Positions 1 to 7,817 of a stretch of 19,381 nucleotides of DNA are shown here, piece by piece. The translations under genes and the position numbers were made by a program. The notes beneath the pieces are model-generated. The model did no database searches and was not told the origin of the DNA. It saw nothing but the letters and a program-made list of their open reading frames with translations. The first letter of the stretch is position 1; every line of letters starts with the position of its first letter. Source of the stretch: Bacillota bacterium (GTDB lineage Bacteria > Bacillota > UBA994); NCBI GenBank assembly GCA_018725535.1, contig QLUS01000020.1, positions 1 to 19,381 on the forward strand, written 5' to 3'.

Positions 1-72
1 GTGCTGGCGGTCGCTACGGTGGGTGTCATCTATGTAATTTTTGCCATGCTCTTTGAAGTGGTCTTGCCTTAG
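1..72 (+). CDS. C-terminal end of a TctB-like transporter subunit (partial)
   Basis: The window opens inside a gene. The first frame gives 23 residues, mostly hydrophobic (VLAVATVGVIYVIFAMLFEV), and ends at TAG 70-72. A short hydrophobic helix closing just before a TctA gene is what the small four-helix TctB subunit of tripartite tricarboxylate transporters looks like at its end. The stop lies 16 bases before the tctA start, so the two are co-transcribed. The identification rests on context plus one helix; the rest of the gene is outside the window. Confidence 0.6.
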   Translation: MLAVATVGVIYVIFAMLFEVVLP

Positions 73-88
73 TGGAGGAGGGATTCTA

Positions 89-1588
89 ATGGCAGGTCTT
101 TGGGGCTTTCTTATCCCCTTTCTCAATATCGAACTACTGCTGTACGTCGCCGGTGGTGTCTTTGTCGGTATTTATATTGGTGCTATTCCGGGTCTTTCGG
201 TCACCATGGCGGTGTCGCTCCTTTTGTCCTTCACTTATGCGTGGGACGTATATCCTGCGCTGGCTCTAATGGTAGGCATCTACACGGGGGGCGTATACGG
301 CGGCAGCAGGTCAGCTATTTTGCTTAATATCCCCGGTGCACCGGCTGCCGTGGCCACAGCCTTCGACGGTTATCCGCTGGCGCGCCTAGGCGAAGCAGGC
401 AAGGCCATGGGGCTAGCCACCACTATGTCAGTGCTTGGCACCTTTTTCGGCATTGTGGTGTTAGCAGTGGCCGCTCCCTTTGTGGCAAATCTAGCACTTA
501 GTTTTGCTCCCCGCGATTATCTTCTGTTAGCTTTGATGGGTATGCTTCTCGTAGGCAGTCTTAGCCGCGGCTCCCTGAGCAAGGCTTTGCTCACCGCCGC
601 GCTTGGCTCCTTTGTCGGTCTCGTAGGCATGGACCCCTTTACGGCACAGCCGCGCCTCACTTTTGGGAACCCCGGCCTACTTGGAGGCATTAGTTTTGTC
701 GTCGTGATGATTGGGCTGTTTGGTTTGTCGGAGGGTCTGTATCAGCTGCACCACAAGATTCCCCCCGTCAAGCAAAAGATAGACCGCATAGTGCCAGACC
801 TAAAGCTCGTCCTAAAGAATTTGCCACTCGCACTCCGCTGCTCTGCGCTCGGCACTTTGATTGGCGCGCTGCCCGGAACGGGTGGGGACATCGCCGCGCT
901 GATGGCTTACGACCACGCCAAGCGAACGATCAAGAACCCATCCCGGCCCTTTGGTGAAGGGGCGTGGGAGGGTATCGTAGCGCCGGAGTCTGCCAATAAT
1001 GCGGCCATCGGTGGCGCATTTATCCCGATGATGACGCTCGGCATTCCGGGAGACTCGGTAACCGCAGTTCTCCTCGGAGTCATGATGATCCACGGTTTGC
1101 GTCCCGGACCACTCCTGATGCGCGAGCAGCCGGAGTTCTTCTGGATGATTGTGGGGTCACTGATCATTTCGAATATTTTTCTGTATATATTTGGCATGTC
1201 GGGGATTCGCATCTTCAGCAAAGTAGTGGAGATTCCAAAGCGCATTATTGTGCCGATAATCCTCGTACTATCGGTGGTAGGCAGTTACGCCATTAACCTT
1301 AACGTCGCTGATGTCTACTGGATGATTGCCTTTGGAGTGCTCGGGTACTTTATGAAGATGTATGACTACCCACTGGCACCTATGGTTCTGGGTGTAATTC
1401 TAAGTCCGCTCATTGAGTCAAACTTTCGCCGGGCCATGGCCTTGTCGCACGGGAACGTGGGCGACTTCCTGCTTAGCATAGTCACCAGTCCGCTTTCGGC
1501 ATCCTTGCTGGCGTTTATGGTCATAATGCTCGCCAGTCAACAGGACTGGAAGACTTTGCTCGCCAGATGGGAGAAGCGGCCTGTTTAG
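89..1588 (+). CDS. TctA-family large subunit of a tripartite tricarboxylate transporter
   Basis: A 499-residue, very hydrophobic protein with roughly a dozen membrane segments. It carries the family's glycine/proline motifs: GAIPGLSVTMAV near residue 33, GALPGTGGD near 262 and LGIPGDSVT near 313. TctA is the permease of a secondary transporter that takes up carboxylates using a periplasmic or lipid-anchored TctC binding protein and the small TctB subunit. The ATG at 89 is chosen because GGAGGAGGG lies 7-15 bases upstream; the longer frame from 41 would overlap the tctB-like gene. Substrate cannot be read from this subunit, but the next gene, a shikimate/quinate dehydrogenase homologue 13 bases downstream, hints at a hydroxylated cyclic or aromatic-precursor acid. 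Confidence 0.93.
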   Translation: MAGLWGFLIPFLNIELLLYVAGGVFVGIYIGAIPGLSVTMAVSLLLSFTYAWDVYPALALMVGIYTGGVYGGSRSAILLNIPGAPAAVATAFDGYPLARLGEAGKAMGLATTMSVLGTFFGIVVLAVAAPFVANLALSFAPRDYLLLALMGMLLVGSLSRGSLSKALLTAALGSFVGLVGMDPFTAQPRLTFGNPGLLGGISFVVVMIGLFGLSEGLYQLHHKIPPVKQKIDRIVPDLKLVLKNLPLALRCSALGTLIGALPGTGGDIAALMAYDHAKRTIKNPSRPFGEGAWEGIVAPESANNAAIGGAFIPMMTLGIPGDSVTAVLLGVMMIHGLRPGPLLMREQPEFFWMIVGSLIISNIFLYIFGMSGIRIFSKVVEIPKRIIVPIILVLSVVGSYAINLNVADVYWMIAFGVLGYFMKMYDYPLAPMVLGVILSPLIESNFRRAMALSHGNVGDFLLSIVTSPLSASLLAFMVIMLASQQDWKTLLARWEKRPV

Positions 1589-1601
1589 GAGGAAACGAAG
1601 C

Positions 1602-2507
1602 ATGATTGACGTGGAAACAAAGTTAGTGGGGCTGCTCGGCTCGCCCTTAAAGCAGAGCTTTTCCCCGGCTATGCAGAACCGCGCCTTTAAGGCAGCGGGG
1701 CTAAACTATTATTACTTCCCCATCGAAGTCACGACTGAAGGGCTGCGGGACGTGCTGCAGGGAATCCGGCGCATGAACTTCGCGGGCTGTAACGTTACGA
1801 AGCCCAATAAAATAGAGGTGCTGCAGTATTTAGACGCGATAGACACCGCCGCTCTCGCTATTGGCGCCGTTAACACCGTAAAGGTCGTGGACGGGCAACT
1901 CATCGGCTATAACACAGACGGCCTTGGGTTTGCGGCATATCTTGAGCAGGACGAGCAAATTCACATTCCCGGTACACGCTTTTTCGTGTTGGGCTGTGGG
2001 GGAGCCGGTCGCGCCATTGCGACGGTTTTAGCTGCCAAGGGAGCTAAGGCCATCACCTTAACTGATATGTCAGAAGCCGCCTCGGCCAACCTAGCCGACT
2101 CCATCGACGAACATTTCGCTTATAAAGCTAGCTGCTTGCGACTGGGAACGCCTCATATGCAGGACGCGCTAGCAGAGGCCGACGTCATCATTAACGCCAC
2201 CGCAGTCGGCATGTCTCCGCACATTGGCGATATTCCCCTTCCCAGCGAATGGCTGTCGGCTGGAGGCCGGCGGCTGGCGGCTAGTCCTTCGCTCCTTGAC
2301 AGCACTCCGTTGGTTTGCGATATTATCTATAACCCCCCAACTACAAGGCTGATGCGCGAAGCTGCGGCCGTAGGGTGCAGAACCGCCAATGGCCTAGGAA
2401 TGGTCATCTATCAAGGTGCGGCCGCTTTTACCATTTGGACGGGTATAGCTGCCCCTGTCGCCGAAATGAAAGAAACTATTTTGGAGTTGAGTGCGCGTTT
2501 TTCTTAA
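1602..2507 (+). CDS. aroE: Shikimate/quinate dehydrogenase (YdiB-like AroE family)
   Basis: A 301-residue member of the shikimate dehydrogenase family, which interconverts 3-dehydroshikimate and shikimate (and in YdiB types dehydroquinate and quinate). Visible motifs are the substrate loop SPLKQSFSPAMQN (14-26), NVTKPNK with the catalytic lysine at K70, NTDG with D106, and the nucleotide-binding GCGGAGRA (131-138). The MQN and PNK variants match what I recall of E. coli YdiB rather than the MHN and PHK of biosynthetic AroE. The second nucleotide strand ends TLTDMS with an acidic D155 where NADP-type enzymes have basic residues, so NAD use is likely (inference). AGGAGGA precedes the ATG. It lies between a carboxylate transporter and a GntR regulator, not in an aro biosynthesis operon, which favours a catabolic role. 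Confidence 0.88.
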   Translation: MIDVETKLVGLLGSPLKQSFSPAMQNRAFKAAGLNYYYFPIEVTTEGLRDVLQGIRRMNFAGCNVTKPNKIEVLQYLDAIDTAALAIGAVNTVKVVDGQLIGYNTDGLGFAAYLEQDEQIHIPGTRFFVLGCGGAGRAIATVLAAKGAKAITLTDMSEAASANLADSIDEHFAYKASCLRLGTPHMQDALAEADVIINATAVGMSPHIGDIPLPSEWLSAGGRRLAASPSLLDSTPLVCDIIYNPPTTRLMREAAAVGCRTANGLGMVIYQGAAAFTIWTGIAAPVAEMKETILELSARFS

Positions 2508-2522
2508 GCTAGGAGGTTTCCA

Positions 2523-3197
2523 ATGGCCTTAAGCCCCATCGAGATAACGGATTTGCGTCCTATCCGCGACCTAGTGTATGAAAGCCTGCGCAATGCCATC
2601 ATGAAGGGGCACCTAGAGGCAGGCGAGCGCCTAGTGGAGAGCGAGATAGCCGAGCGACTGCAGGTAAGCCGCACACCGGTGCGCGAAGCCTTGCGTATGT
2701 TAGAAAAGGACGGCATCGCCGTATCGGTGCCGCGGCGCGGCACGGTTGTCGTCGGCCTTAAGCTTGAGGACGCCATTGAGATATACAGCATTCTCTCTGT
2801 ACTGGAAGGGCTGGTGGCGAAGCTGGCGGCTGAGCATATCACGCTCGCCGAGCTGCAACAACTGAAACAGCTAAAGGCCAAAAAGCCCCCGCTCGGGGAC
2901 TTTGCGGAGTACGCGCGCATTTTCGCAGAGTTCAATACTATCTTGAATCGCTCCAGCCGCAGTGCGCGCCTGATGCAACTCATGGAAACCTATGCTTCGC
3001 AGCTTAGCTGTCTGCGCTACGTCAGCCTTGACACGCCGGAGCGACAAAGTGCGGCTTGGGACGAGCATCTTACCATCATTGAGGCGATTGAAAAGCGTGA
3101 TGGATTGCTGGCAGAGCAGCGGGCGAAGCAGCACGTGCAAAACGCCATGGAGGCCTGCGCGGCGCGGGGTAAGCGCAAGGCACTGCCTAGATCCTGA
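2523..3197 (+). CDS. GntR family (FadR/FCD subfamily) transcriptional regulator
   Basis: A 224-residue regulator. The N-terminal winged helix (about 12-77) has the family pattern RDLVYESLRNAIMKGHLEAGERL, then ERLQVSRTPVREALRMLEKDGI with the recognition helix, and a wing ending RRGTVVV. The C-terminal half is a helical FCD effector domain. Two of the usual metal-ligand histidines seem present (EHLTIIEAIEKRD and KQHV), but the first site reads FAEFNTIL where family members normally have D..FH, so metal binding may be altered or lost. AGGAGG sits 7-12 bases before the ATG. It is the last gene of the transporter/dehydrogenase operon and probably controls that operon in response to its substrate or an intermediate (inference). 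Confidence 0.92.
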   Translation: MALSPIEITDLRPIRDLVYESLRNAIMKGHLEAGERLVESEIAERLQVSRTPVREALRMLEKDGIAVSVPRRGTVVVGLKLEDAIEIYSILSVLEGLVAKLAAEHITLAELQQLKQLKAKKPPLGDFAEYARIFAEFNTILNRSSRSARLMQLMETYASQLSCLRYVSLDTPERQSAAWDEHLTIIEAIEKRDGLLAEQRAKQHVQNAMEACAARGKRKALPRS

Positions 3198-3228
3198 CAC
3201 TAGATAAAGAGCTCGGGAACAACCAAGC

Positions 3229-3254
3229 AGGGCTACCCTGTCTAGGGTAGCCCT
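3229..3254. terminator. Perfect hairpin between convergent genes, likely bidirectional terminator
   Basis: AGGGCTACCCT (3229-3239) and AGGGTAGCCCT (3244-3254) form a perfect 11-bp stem with a GTCT loop. It lies 31 bases after the gntR stop and 7 bases after the stop of the minus-strand GNAT gene. Neither side has a strong T-tract, so termination efficiency is uncertain, but its position between convergent genes fits. Confidence 0.7.
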
Positions 3255-3261
3255 ATATTGG

Positions 3262-3657
3262 CTATACGCGACGGCCAAATCTTACCATCGAACCCCTGCT
3301 TGTTCTGCCAAAGCCTAGCTTCCTAGCGAGGCACATAGACGGGAAGTTGCGGTGGTTGATGCGGGTGTAGGCGTAATGTCCGCCCGTATTACGCACCATG
3401 TTCAGCACCCGGGAAACGGCACTCTCCGCAAGGCCAGCGTGGCGAAACCTAGGCTTTACCGAGAGATGCACTAGTTCATAAACGCCGGATCCGCGTCCCT
3501 CAAAGCCAATCCAGCCTGCGACATGCGCACCTGCTTCAATGGTGAAGTGGGGGCGTGCCAAGATACGTTGTCGGCTTACACGCACGCCGCTAAAACGTCT
3601 GACCCCAGCTGCAACCATGCCAGCTTTTCGCCAATCACGAACTCTCACCAAGCGCAA
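3262..3657 (-). CDS. GNAT-family N-acetyltransferase
   Basis: A 131-residue protein on the minus strand. The GNAT core is visible: a beta strand and acetyl-CoA loop in YELVHLSVKPRFRHAGLAES (about 60-79), then YTRINHRNFPSMCLARKLGF (about 96-115), the typical asparagine-containing helix and KLGF close of the fold. The substrate (protein N-terminus, small molecule or antibiotic) cannot be told. The start is a TTG at 3657 preceded on its strand by GGGAGTGAGG; the in-frame ATG at 3618 lacks a ribosome site and would trim the first strand. It is monocistronic and divergent from the MATE gene. Confidence 0.75.
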   Translation of the reverse strand: MRLVRVRDWRKAGMVAAGVRRFSGVRVSRQRILARPHFTIEAGAHVAGWIGFEGRGSGVYELVHLSVKPRFRHAGLAESAVSRVLNMVRNTGGHYAYTRINHRNFPSMCLARKLGFGRTSRGSMVRFGRRV

Positions 3658-3732
3658 CAGGCCTCACTCCCGCTTCGTCTACTCAGTCCAGTGTACTGCC
3701 CGCCCGCCAGAACAGTGAGAGAAGGGACGGGC

Positions 3733-3761
3733 TTTCTGCGTTTCCCGCAGGATGCTATAAT
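3733..3761 (+). promoter_or_regulatory. Probable sigma-A promoter of the MATE gene (extended -10)
   Basis: TATAAT at 3756-3761 is preceded by TG one base upstream (TGC-TATAAT), an extended -10. A weak -35, TTTCTG (3733-3738), sits 17 bases upstream. The predicted start point near 3768 leaves a leader of about 38 bases before the TTG start. Confidence 0.65.
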
Positions 3762-3805
3762 CTTAGTGTCCCGAAGAAAAGCTAGCGAGGCGAGGTGCGC
3801 GCGAT

Positions 3806-5185
3806 TTGCATACCGCAGAACAACCAGAAGAATTGACATTACCCACTTTAAGGCGGAGCATCCTGCGCATCGTGTGGCCTGCCACCACCGAAAGTGTGCT
3901 GCAAATGTTAGTGGGGATAGTCGCGACGGCCATGGTTGGACACCTCGGGGCAGAGGCCATCGGGGCCGTAGGTTTGTCTAGCCGTGTAACGCAGATTGTA
4001 TGGGCCATGTTCTCTGCCGCCGGCACCGGCGCTACCGTGCTGATCGCGCGAGCTGTGGGCGCGAATGATCGCGAGGCTATACAGCGCACTGCCCTGCAGG
4101 CGCTTGGCTTGGCGATTGGGTTGGTCAGTGTGTTGACAGCTCTGGTGGTGTGGCAGGCGCGTGGCCTGATGGTAAATTTGTTTACTGCAGAGGGCACGGT
4201 TCTGGAGCTAAGTTTCATGTACCTCTCCATAGTCGCGCTAGGAATGCCATTTATGGCTATCATGCAAGTAGCGGGGGCGATCATGCACGGCGCGGGCAAT
4301 ACGCGTACGCCCATGGGCATTGCTTTTTTGGTCAATGGCTTAAACGTCGGCCTGACCGGCATCCTGATTTATGGTCACTTCGGGTTCCCGGCACTAGGTC
4401 TGCGGGGGGCCGCTGTGGCGACGGTTATTGCTCAGGCTGCAGGTGCTGTCTTGGCGCTCTTGGCGCTCACGCAACTGCACGCTATTATCGCAGTCAGTGC
4501 GGCGCAGCGATACCGGCCGCAACTGGAGGTAGTAAAGCGTATGCTTGCCATTGGCGTGCCCGCGGCCTTTGAGATGATCTTTTGGCAGGCTGCGACCATC
4601 GTGCTGATGCGTTTGATTGTCCAATTTGGCACTGCGGAACTCGCGGCACATCAACTTGGTCTAACCGCTGAATCGCTAAGCTATATGCCTGCTATAGGGT
4701 TTGGCATAGCGGCCACTGCACTGGTCGGGCAAAGTCTTGGGGCAAAAAACCCTCGCTTGGCGGAGCGCTATGTGGGCGAAATCGTGCGCGTATGCGCGCT
4801 GCTGACGATAGTTACGGCGGGCCTGCTCTTTTTTCTGCCGGAGACGATCATGGGTGTGCTGACTGATCGAGCCGAGGTTATCAGCTATGGTGCCATTTAT
4901 CTAAGGCTGATGGCCTTTGCCCAGCTGCCGCAACAAATCGCGGGCGTCTTAAATGGCGCACTGCGAGGCGCGGGGGACACTAAGGCCCCGATGGTTATAG
5001 GCGGTGTGGGGCTCTGGCTGGTTAGGCTGCCGCTGGCTTGGGTGCTCAGTGTTAGCTTAGGGTTAGGCATCAGAGGGGTATGGATAGCCATGACTGTCGA
5101 CCTTTTTCTGCGTTTTGGTCTGAGCGCGTTTAGATACTACCGTGGCCCTTGGAAGCGGGTTCTAGCCACAGGCACCGAAAGTTAG
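3806..5185 (+). CDS. MATE family multidrug/sodium efflux transporter
   Basis: A 459-residue membrane protein with about twelve helices in two homologous halves. Family signatures include PATTESVLQMLVGIVATAMVG in the first helix, LGAEAIGAVGLSSRV after it, AGAIMHGAGNTRTPM in the first half, and the matching LNGALRGAGDTKAPM in the second. MATE proteins export cationic drugs or metabolites in exchange for Na+ or H+. The start is TTG 3806 with GAGGTG 9 bases upstream; the frame has no ATG before the conserved N-terminal helix. It has its own promoter and is followed after 43 bases by gin. The substrate is not predictable. Confidence 0.93.
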   Translation: MHTAEQPEELTLPTLRRSILRIVWPATTESVLQMLVGIVATAMVGHLGAEAIGAVGLSSRVTQIVWAMFSAAGTGATVLIARAVGANDREAIQRTALQALGLAIGLVSVLTALVVWQARGLMVNLFTAEGTVLELSFMYLSIVALGMPFMAIMQVAGAIMHGAGNTRTPMGIAFLVNGLNVGLTGILIYGHFGFPALGLRGAAVATVIAQAAGAVLALLALTQLHAIIAVSAAQRYRPQLEVVKRMLAIGVPAAFEMIFWQAATIVLMRLIVQFGTAELAAHQLGLTAESLSYMPAIGFGIAATALVGQSLGAKNPRLAERYVGEIVRVCALLTIVTAGLLFFLPETIMGVLTDRAEVISYGAIYLRLMAFAQLPQQIAGVLNGALRGAGDTKAPMVIGGVGLWLVRLPLAWVLSVSLGLGIRGVWIAMTVDLFLRFGLSAFRYYRGPWKRVLATGTES

Positions 5186-5228
5186 TTGTTTCCATAGCAT
5201 GATGTAGAAAGGCAAAGGAGTATGTGCC

Positions 5229-5420
5229 GTGGAAGACGAAAATTGCATTGTCTGTGGGGAGTCTTGCCTGCAGGGTCAAGGTCTGGCGGTGCGACAGAAA
5301 TTTATCTGTAAGAAATGCGAACAAAGGATAGTCTTAGCCGATGTCGCGGACGCTGGCTATGAACACCTTAAGTTCACCTTAAGAAAACTGTGGACGGGCG
5401 TGCCGTTAAGGGAGAGGTAG
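5229..5420 (+). CDS. csfB: Sigma-G inhibitor Gin (CsfB) family zinc protein
   Basis: A 63-residue protein, the usual length for Gin. It has two CxxC knuckles (C6-C9 and C27-C30) in the layout CIVCGESC...FICKKCEQRIV, followed by a short C-terminal helix, as in B. subtilis CsfB/Gin, which binds and holds back the forespore sigma factor SigG (and SigE). The GTG start at 5229 has AAAGGAG 8 bases upstream. It sits beside the decarboxylase and tmk, as csfB does in B. subtilis, which supports the call. The gene indicates an endospore former. Confidence 0.85.
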   Translation: MEDENCIVCGESCLQGQGLAVRQKFICKKCEQRIVLADVADAGYEHLKFTLRKLWTGVPLRER

Positions 5421-5426
5421 GAGCTT

Positions 5427-6830
5427 TTGCAGGAACAAAGGGAGACTCCGCTGTGGAGCGCCGTAGCTAAGCATCGAGCGCAAAGTCTATACCCCTATCA
5501 CGTGCCCGCCCATAAGGCGGGGCGCGGACTTTTGCCCTCCTTTGCCGCGCATATGGCGGAGTTCGACCTGACGGAGCTGCCCGGGCTAGACAATTTAGCC
5601 GCGCCTGATGGTCCGCTAGCCGATGCCGAAGCTTTGGCGGCAACCTTTGTGGGGGCAGACGCTACATACTTTACAACTAACGGGAGTACCGCAGGTATAC
5701 TTGCCAGTGTATTAGCTGTGGCTCCTCCCGGCAGCACCATTATCTTGCCTGAGACCGCACACCAGAGCTTTCACAGCGCCTGTGTGCTAGGCGACCTAAG
5801 TCCCGTATTTCTGCCGGTGGAGCTCTATCCTGAACTTGCGTTACCCATGGGGTATACGCTTTCGTCCCTGCGCAAGAGCCTGGCGGAGTGCCGCCCGAGC
5901 CTAGTGGTTGCGACTACACCCACTTACCACGGAGTGTGTAGCGACAGCGCCGCTATTAAGGCAGTCTGCCGGGAACACGGCGTGCCCCTGCTAGTAGATG
6001 AGGCTCATGGCACGCATCTCTTAGTCAGCGACACGCAGGTGCAGTCGGCAGTGCGGTCGGGAGCCGATTTAGTGGTGCAGAGTATGCACAAGACGGGCGG
6101 GGCGCTGACTGGGGCGGCCTGGGTGCACTGCTTTAACCCGCACTTCAGAGAGCCGCTTAAGCGGGCCCTGCGGCTCGTGCAGTCCACCAGCCCGTCCTAC
6201 CTGCTACTGACCTCGTTGGACTTAGCTAGGAGAACCCTAGCCATAGAAGGCGCGGCTCGTTTTTGCTCGTCACGCGGGCACGCGGACAAGCTCCGTGCGC
6301 TGCTTCCTGCCGTCTCCTTTCCGAGAGACTGGCAACAAGACCCTCTGCGAATAGTTATCGACGCCCGCTACTTTGACATGAGTGGGTTCGCTCTGCAGCA
6401 AATTATGCTAGCTTATGGGCTATCCCCGGAAATGGCCGACGCCTACACGGTAACGCTTGTTATAGGGCTCTTTGAAAGCGCCGAGGGCTTACCTAGGGCT
6501 GCTGCCCTTGCGCGGGATCTACCCCGCACGACCGTGATTCCCAAGGCGCAGCTGGTGCCATATCTGTCCGGGGGCCGCCTGCAAATGCTCACACCGCGGC
6601 AAGCCTATTTTAGCCAGAGCATCCGGGTGCCGCTCGCGCGCGCGCGGGGTGAAATCTGCGCAGAACCCCTGGTCCCTTATCCGCCGGGAGTACCCCTCCT
6701 GTGGCCTGGCCAGCGCATTGAGCACGAGGACATCTCCTACCTCCAAGCGCTGTTGGCGGCAGGAGGCAATTGCATCGGCGTTTCTCCCACGGGGCAAATA
6801 CTAGTGATTGCAGGTGAAGACTGTGAGTAG
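5427..6830 (+). CDS. Orn/Lys/Arg decarboxylase family PLP enzyme (YaaO-like)
   Basis: A 467-residue fold-type I PLP enzyme. The N-terminal YHVPAHKAGRG (about 24-34) is typical of the short Firmicutes decarboxylases. It then has TNGSTAGI for cofactor phosphate binding, LVDEAHGTH with the PLP-contacting D191, and SMHKTGGALTGAA with the Schiff-base lysine K222. The length is close to YaaO/SpeA of B. subtilis and lacks the long wing domain of enterobacterial inducible enzymes. Whether it uses arginine, lysine or ornithine is not visible. The start is TTG 5427, the first start codon after an in-frame stop at 5418, with GGGAGAGG about 10 bases upstream. It follows gin by 6 bases and overlaps tmk. 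Confidence 0.9.
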   Translation: MQEQRETPLWSAVAKHRAQSLYPYHVPAHKAGRGLLPSFAAHMAEFDLTELPGLDNLAAPDGPLADAEALAATFVGADATYFTTNGSTAGILASVLAVAPPGSTIILPETAHQSFHSACVLGDLSPVFLPVELYPELALPMGYTLSSLRKSLAECRPSLVVATTPTYHGVCSDSAAIKAVCREHGVPLLVDEAHGTHLLVSDTQVQSAVRSGADLVVQSMHKTGGALTGAAWVHCFNPHFREPLKRALRLVQSTSPSYLLLTSLDLARRTLAIEGAARFCSSRGHADKLRALLPAVSFPRDWQQDPLRIVIDARYFDMSGFALQQIMLAYGLSPEMADAYTVTLVIGLFESAEGLPRAAALARDLPRTTVIPKAQLVPYLSGGRLQMLTPRQAYFSQSIRVPLARARGEICAEPLVPYPPGVPLLWPGQRIEHEDISYLQALLAAGGNCIGVSPTGQILVIAGEDCE

Positions 6831-7473
6831 AGGACTTTTCATCTCGCTCGAAGGACCGGACGGCTGTGGCAAGACCACCCAAGCACAGGCGCTCGGACAG
6901 GAACTTAGGCAGCAGGGGAAGGCAGTAATATTCACGCGTGAGCCGGGAGGCACGGCACTTGGGGAGGTTATTCGCGACATGCTCCTCTCGTATCGCCATA
7001 CCAATATGAGCCCCCGTGCGGAGATGCTCTTGTACGCGGCTAGCCGGGCACAGCATGTCGAGGAAGTCATTCTCCCACATTTGCGTGCGGGAACTTTCGT
7101 TATCTGCGACCGCTTTATTGATTCAAGTTTGGTGTATCAAGGACTGGGTTTAGAGATACCGATTGCGGATGTCTACAATGTTAATCTGGTGGCGGCGCAG
7201 GCGTGTTTGCCCGACCTCACGGTGGTTTTTAAGGTAAGCGTGGCCTCCGCTTGTGCGCGACTGCAAGCCAAACAGGCTGCGACTGCCAGCGGGCCGGACC
7301 GCATTGAGGCGCGCGGTATGGAGTACATTACCAAAGTGTCAGCGGGGTATAGTCAGTTGGCCGCCATGTTTCCCAAGCGCATCGTGGAAGTTGACGCGGA
7401 GCGCGACCCTTCCAGCATAACGCGTGATATAATAGAAAAAATACACGCGTTAGAGAGGGGAGTTCGGGCATGA
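6823..7473 (+). CDS. tmk: Thymidylate kinase
   Basis: A 216-residue kinase that phosphorylates dTMP to dTDP. It has the P-loop GPDGCGKT (11-18), the REPGGT substrate motif (39-44), DRF (D96-R97) followed by SSLVYQG, and the LID segment near GPDRIE. I place the start at GTG 6823 because AGGTGA lies 5 bases upstream; frames from TTG 6808 or GTG 6814 add only a few residues. It overlaps the decarboxylase gene by 8 bases, and its TGA overlaps the ATG of darA, so translation is coupled. Confidence 0.95.
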   Translation: MSRGLFISLEGPDGCGKTTQAQALGQELRQQGKAVIFTREPGGTALGEVIRDMLLSYRHTNMSPRAEMLLYAASRAQHVEEVILPHLRAGTFVICDRFIDSSLVYQGLGLEIPIADVYNVNLVAAQACLPDLTVVFKVSVASACARLQAKQAATASGPDRIEARGMEYITKVSAGYSQLAAMFPKRIVEVDAERDPSSITRDIIEKIHALERGVRA

Positions 7474-7802
7474 AATTAGTTATTGCGGTCGTGCAGGACA
7501 GAGACAGCCAGCGCCTGATAGATCAACTCATCAGCAAGGAGTTGCGCTCCACTAAGCTCGCGAGTACCGGTGGCTTCCTTAAGGCTGGCAACACAACTTT
7601 GCTTATCGGCGTAGAGGACAGCCAAGTGGAGAGTGCCCTAACTGTCATTCGCGAGACCTGCAAGGTGCGTGAACAGCTGCTCACGCCTATGGTGCCTGCA
7701 GGGAGCAGTGCGGTGGAGTCCTACGTGCCCTATCCCATAGAAGTGGTAGTAGGAGGCGCGACAGTCTTTGTGGTGGATGTCGAGCAGTTTGTGCGCTTCT
7801 AG
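7470..7802 (+). CDS. darA: Cyclic-di-AMP receptor DarA/PstA (YaaQ)
   Basis: A 110-residue PII-like signalling protein. The c-di-AMP-binding segment is clear: R26-S-T28 followed by LASTGGFLKAGNTT (30-43), with G33-G34-F35, N41 and T42 at positions matching the B. subtilis protein. It is expected to act as a cytosolic trimer sensing c-di-AMP; its downstream target is unknown in general. ATG overlaps the tmk stop by 4 bases (ATGA). The tmk-darA-holB order is as in B. subtilis, but yaaR, normally between darA and holB, is missing. Confidence 0.93.
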   Translation: MKLVIAVVQDRDSQRLIDQLISKELRSTKLASTGGFLKAGNTTLLIGVEDSQVESALTVIRETCKVREQLLTPMVPAGSSAVESYVPYPIEVVVGGATVFVVDVEQFVRF

Positions 7803-7817
7803 CTAGGGGGAGTAGGG

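Noticed and set aside
3724..3750. Third GGGACGG repeat element with small hairpin CTGCG/CGCAG
   Set aside because: Only the 7-base core is shared, which is expected a few times by chance at this length, and no long arms are present.
3523..3981. Plus-strand 152-residue open frame over the GNAT-MATE interval
   Set aside because: It runs antisense to a recognisable GNAT domain and into the MATE start, with no family resemblance.
3763..4362. Minus-strand frame of 199 codons inside the MATE gene
   Set aside because: Antisense shadow of conserved membrane helices with a low-complexity Ala/Thr/Pro-rich product.
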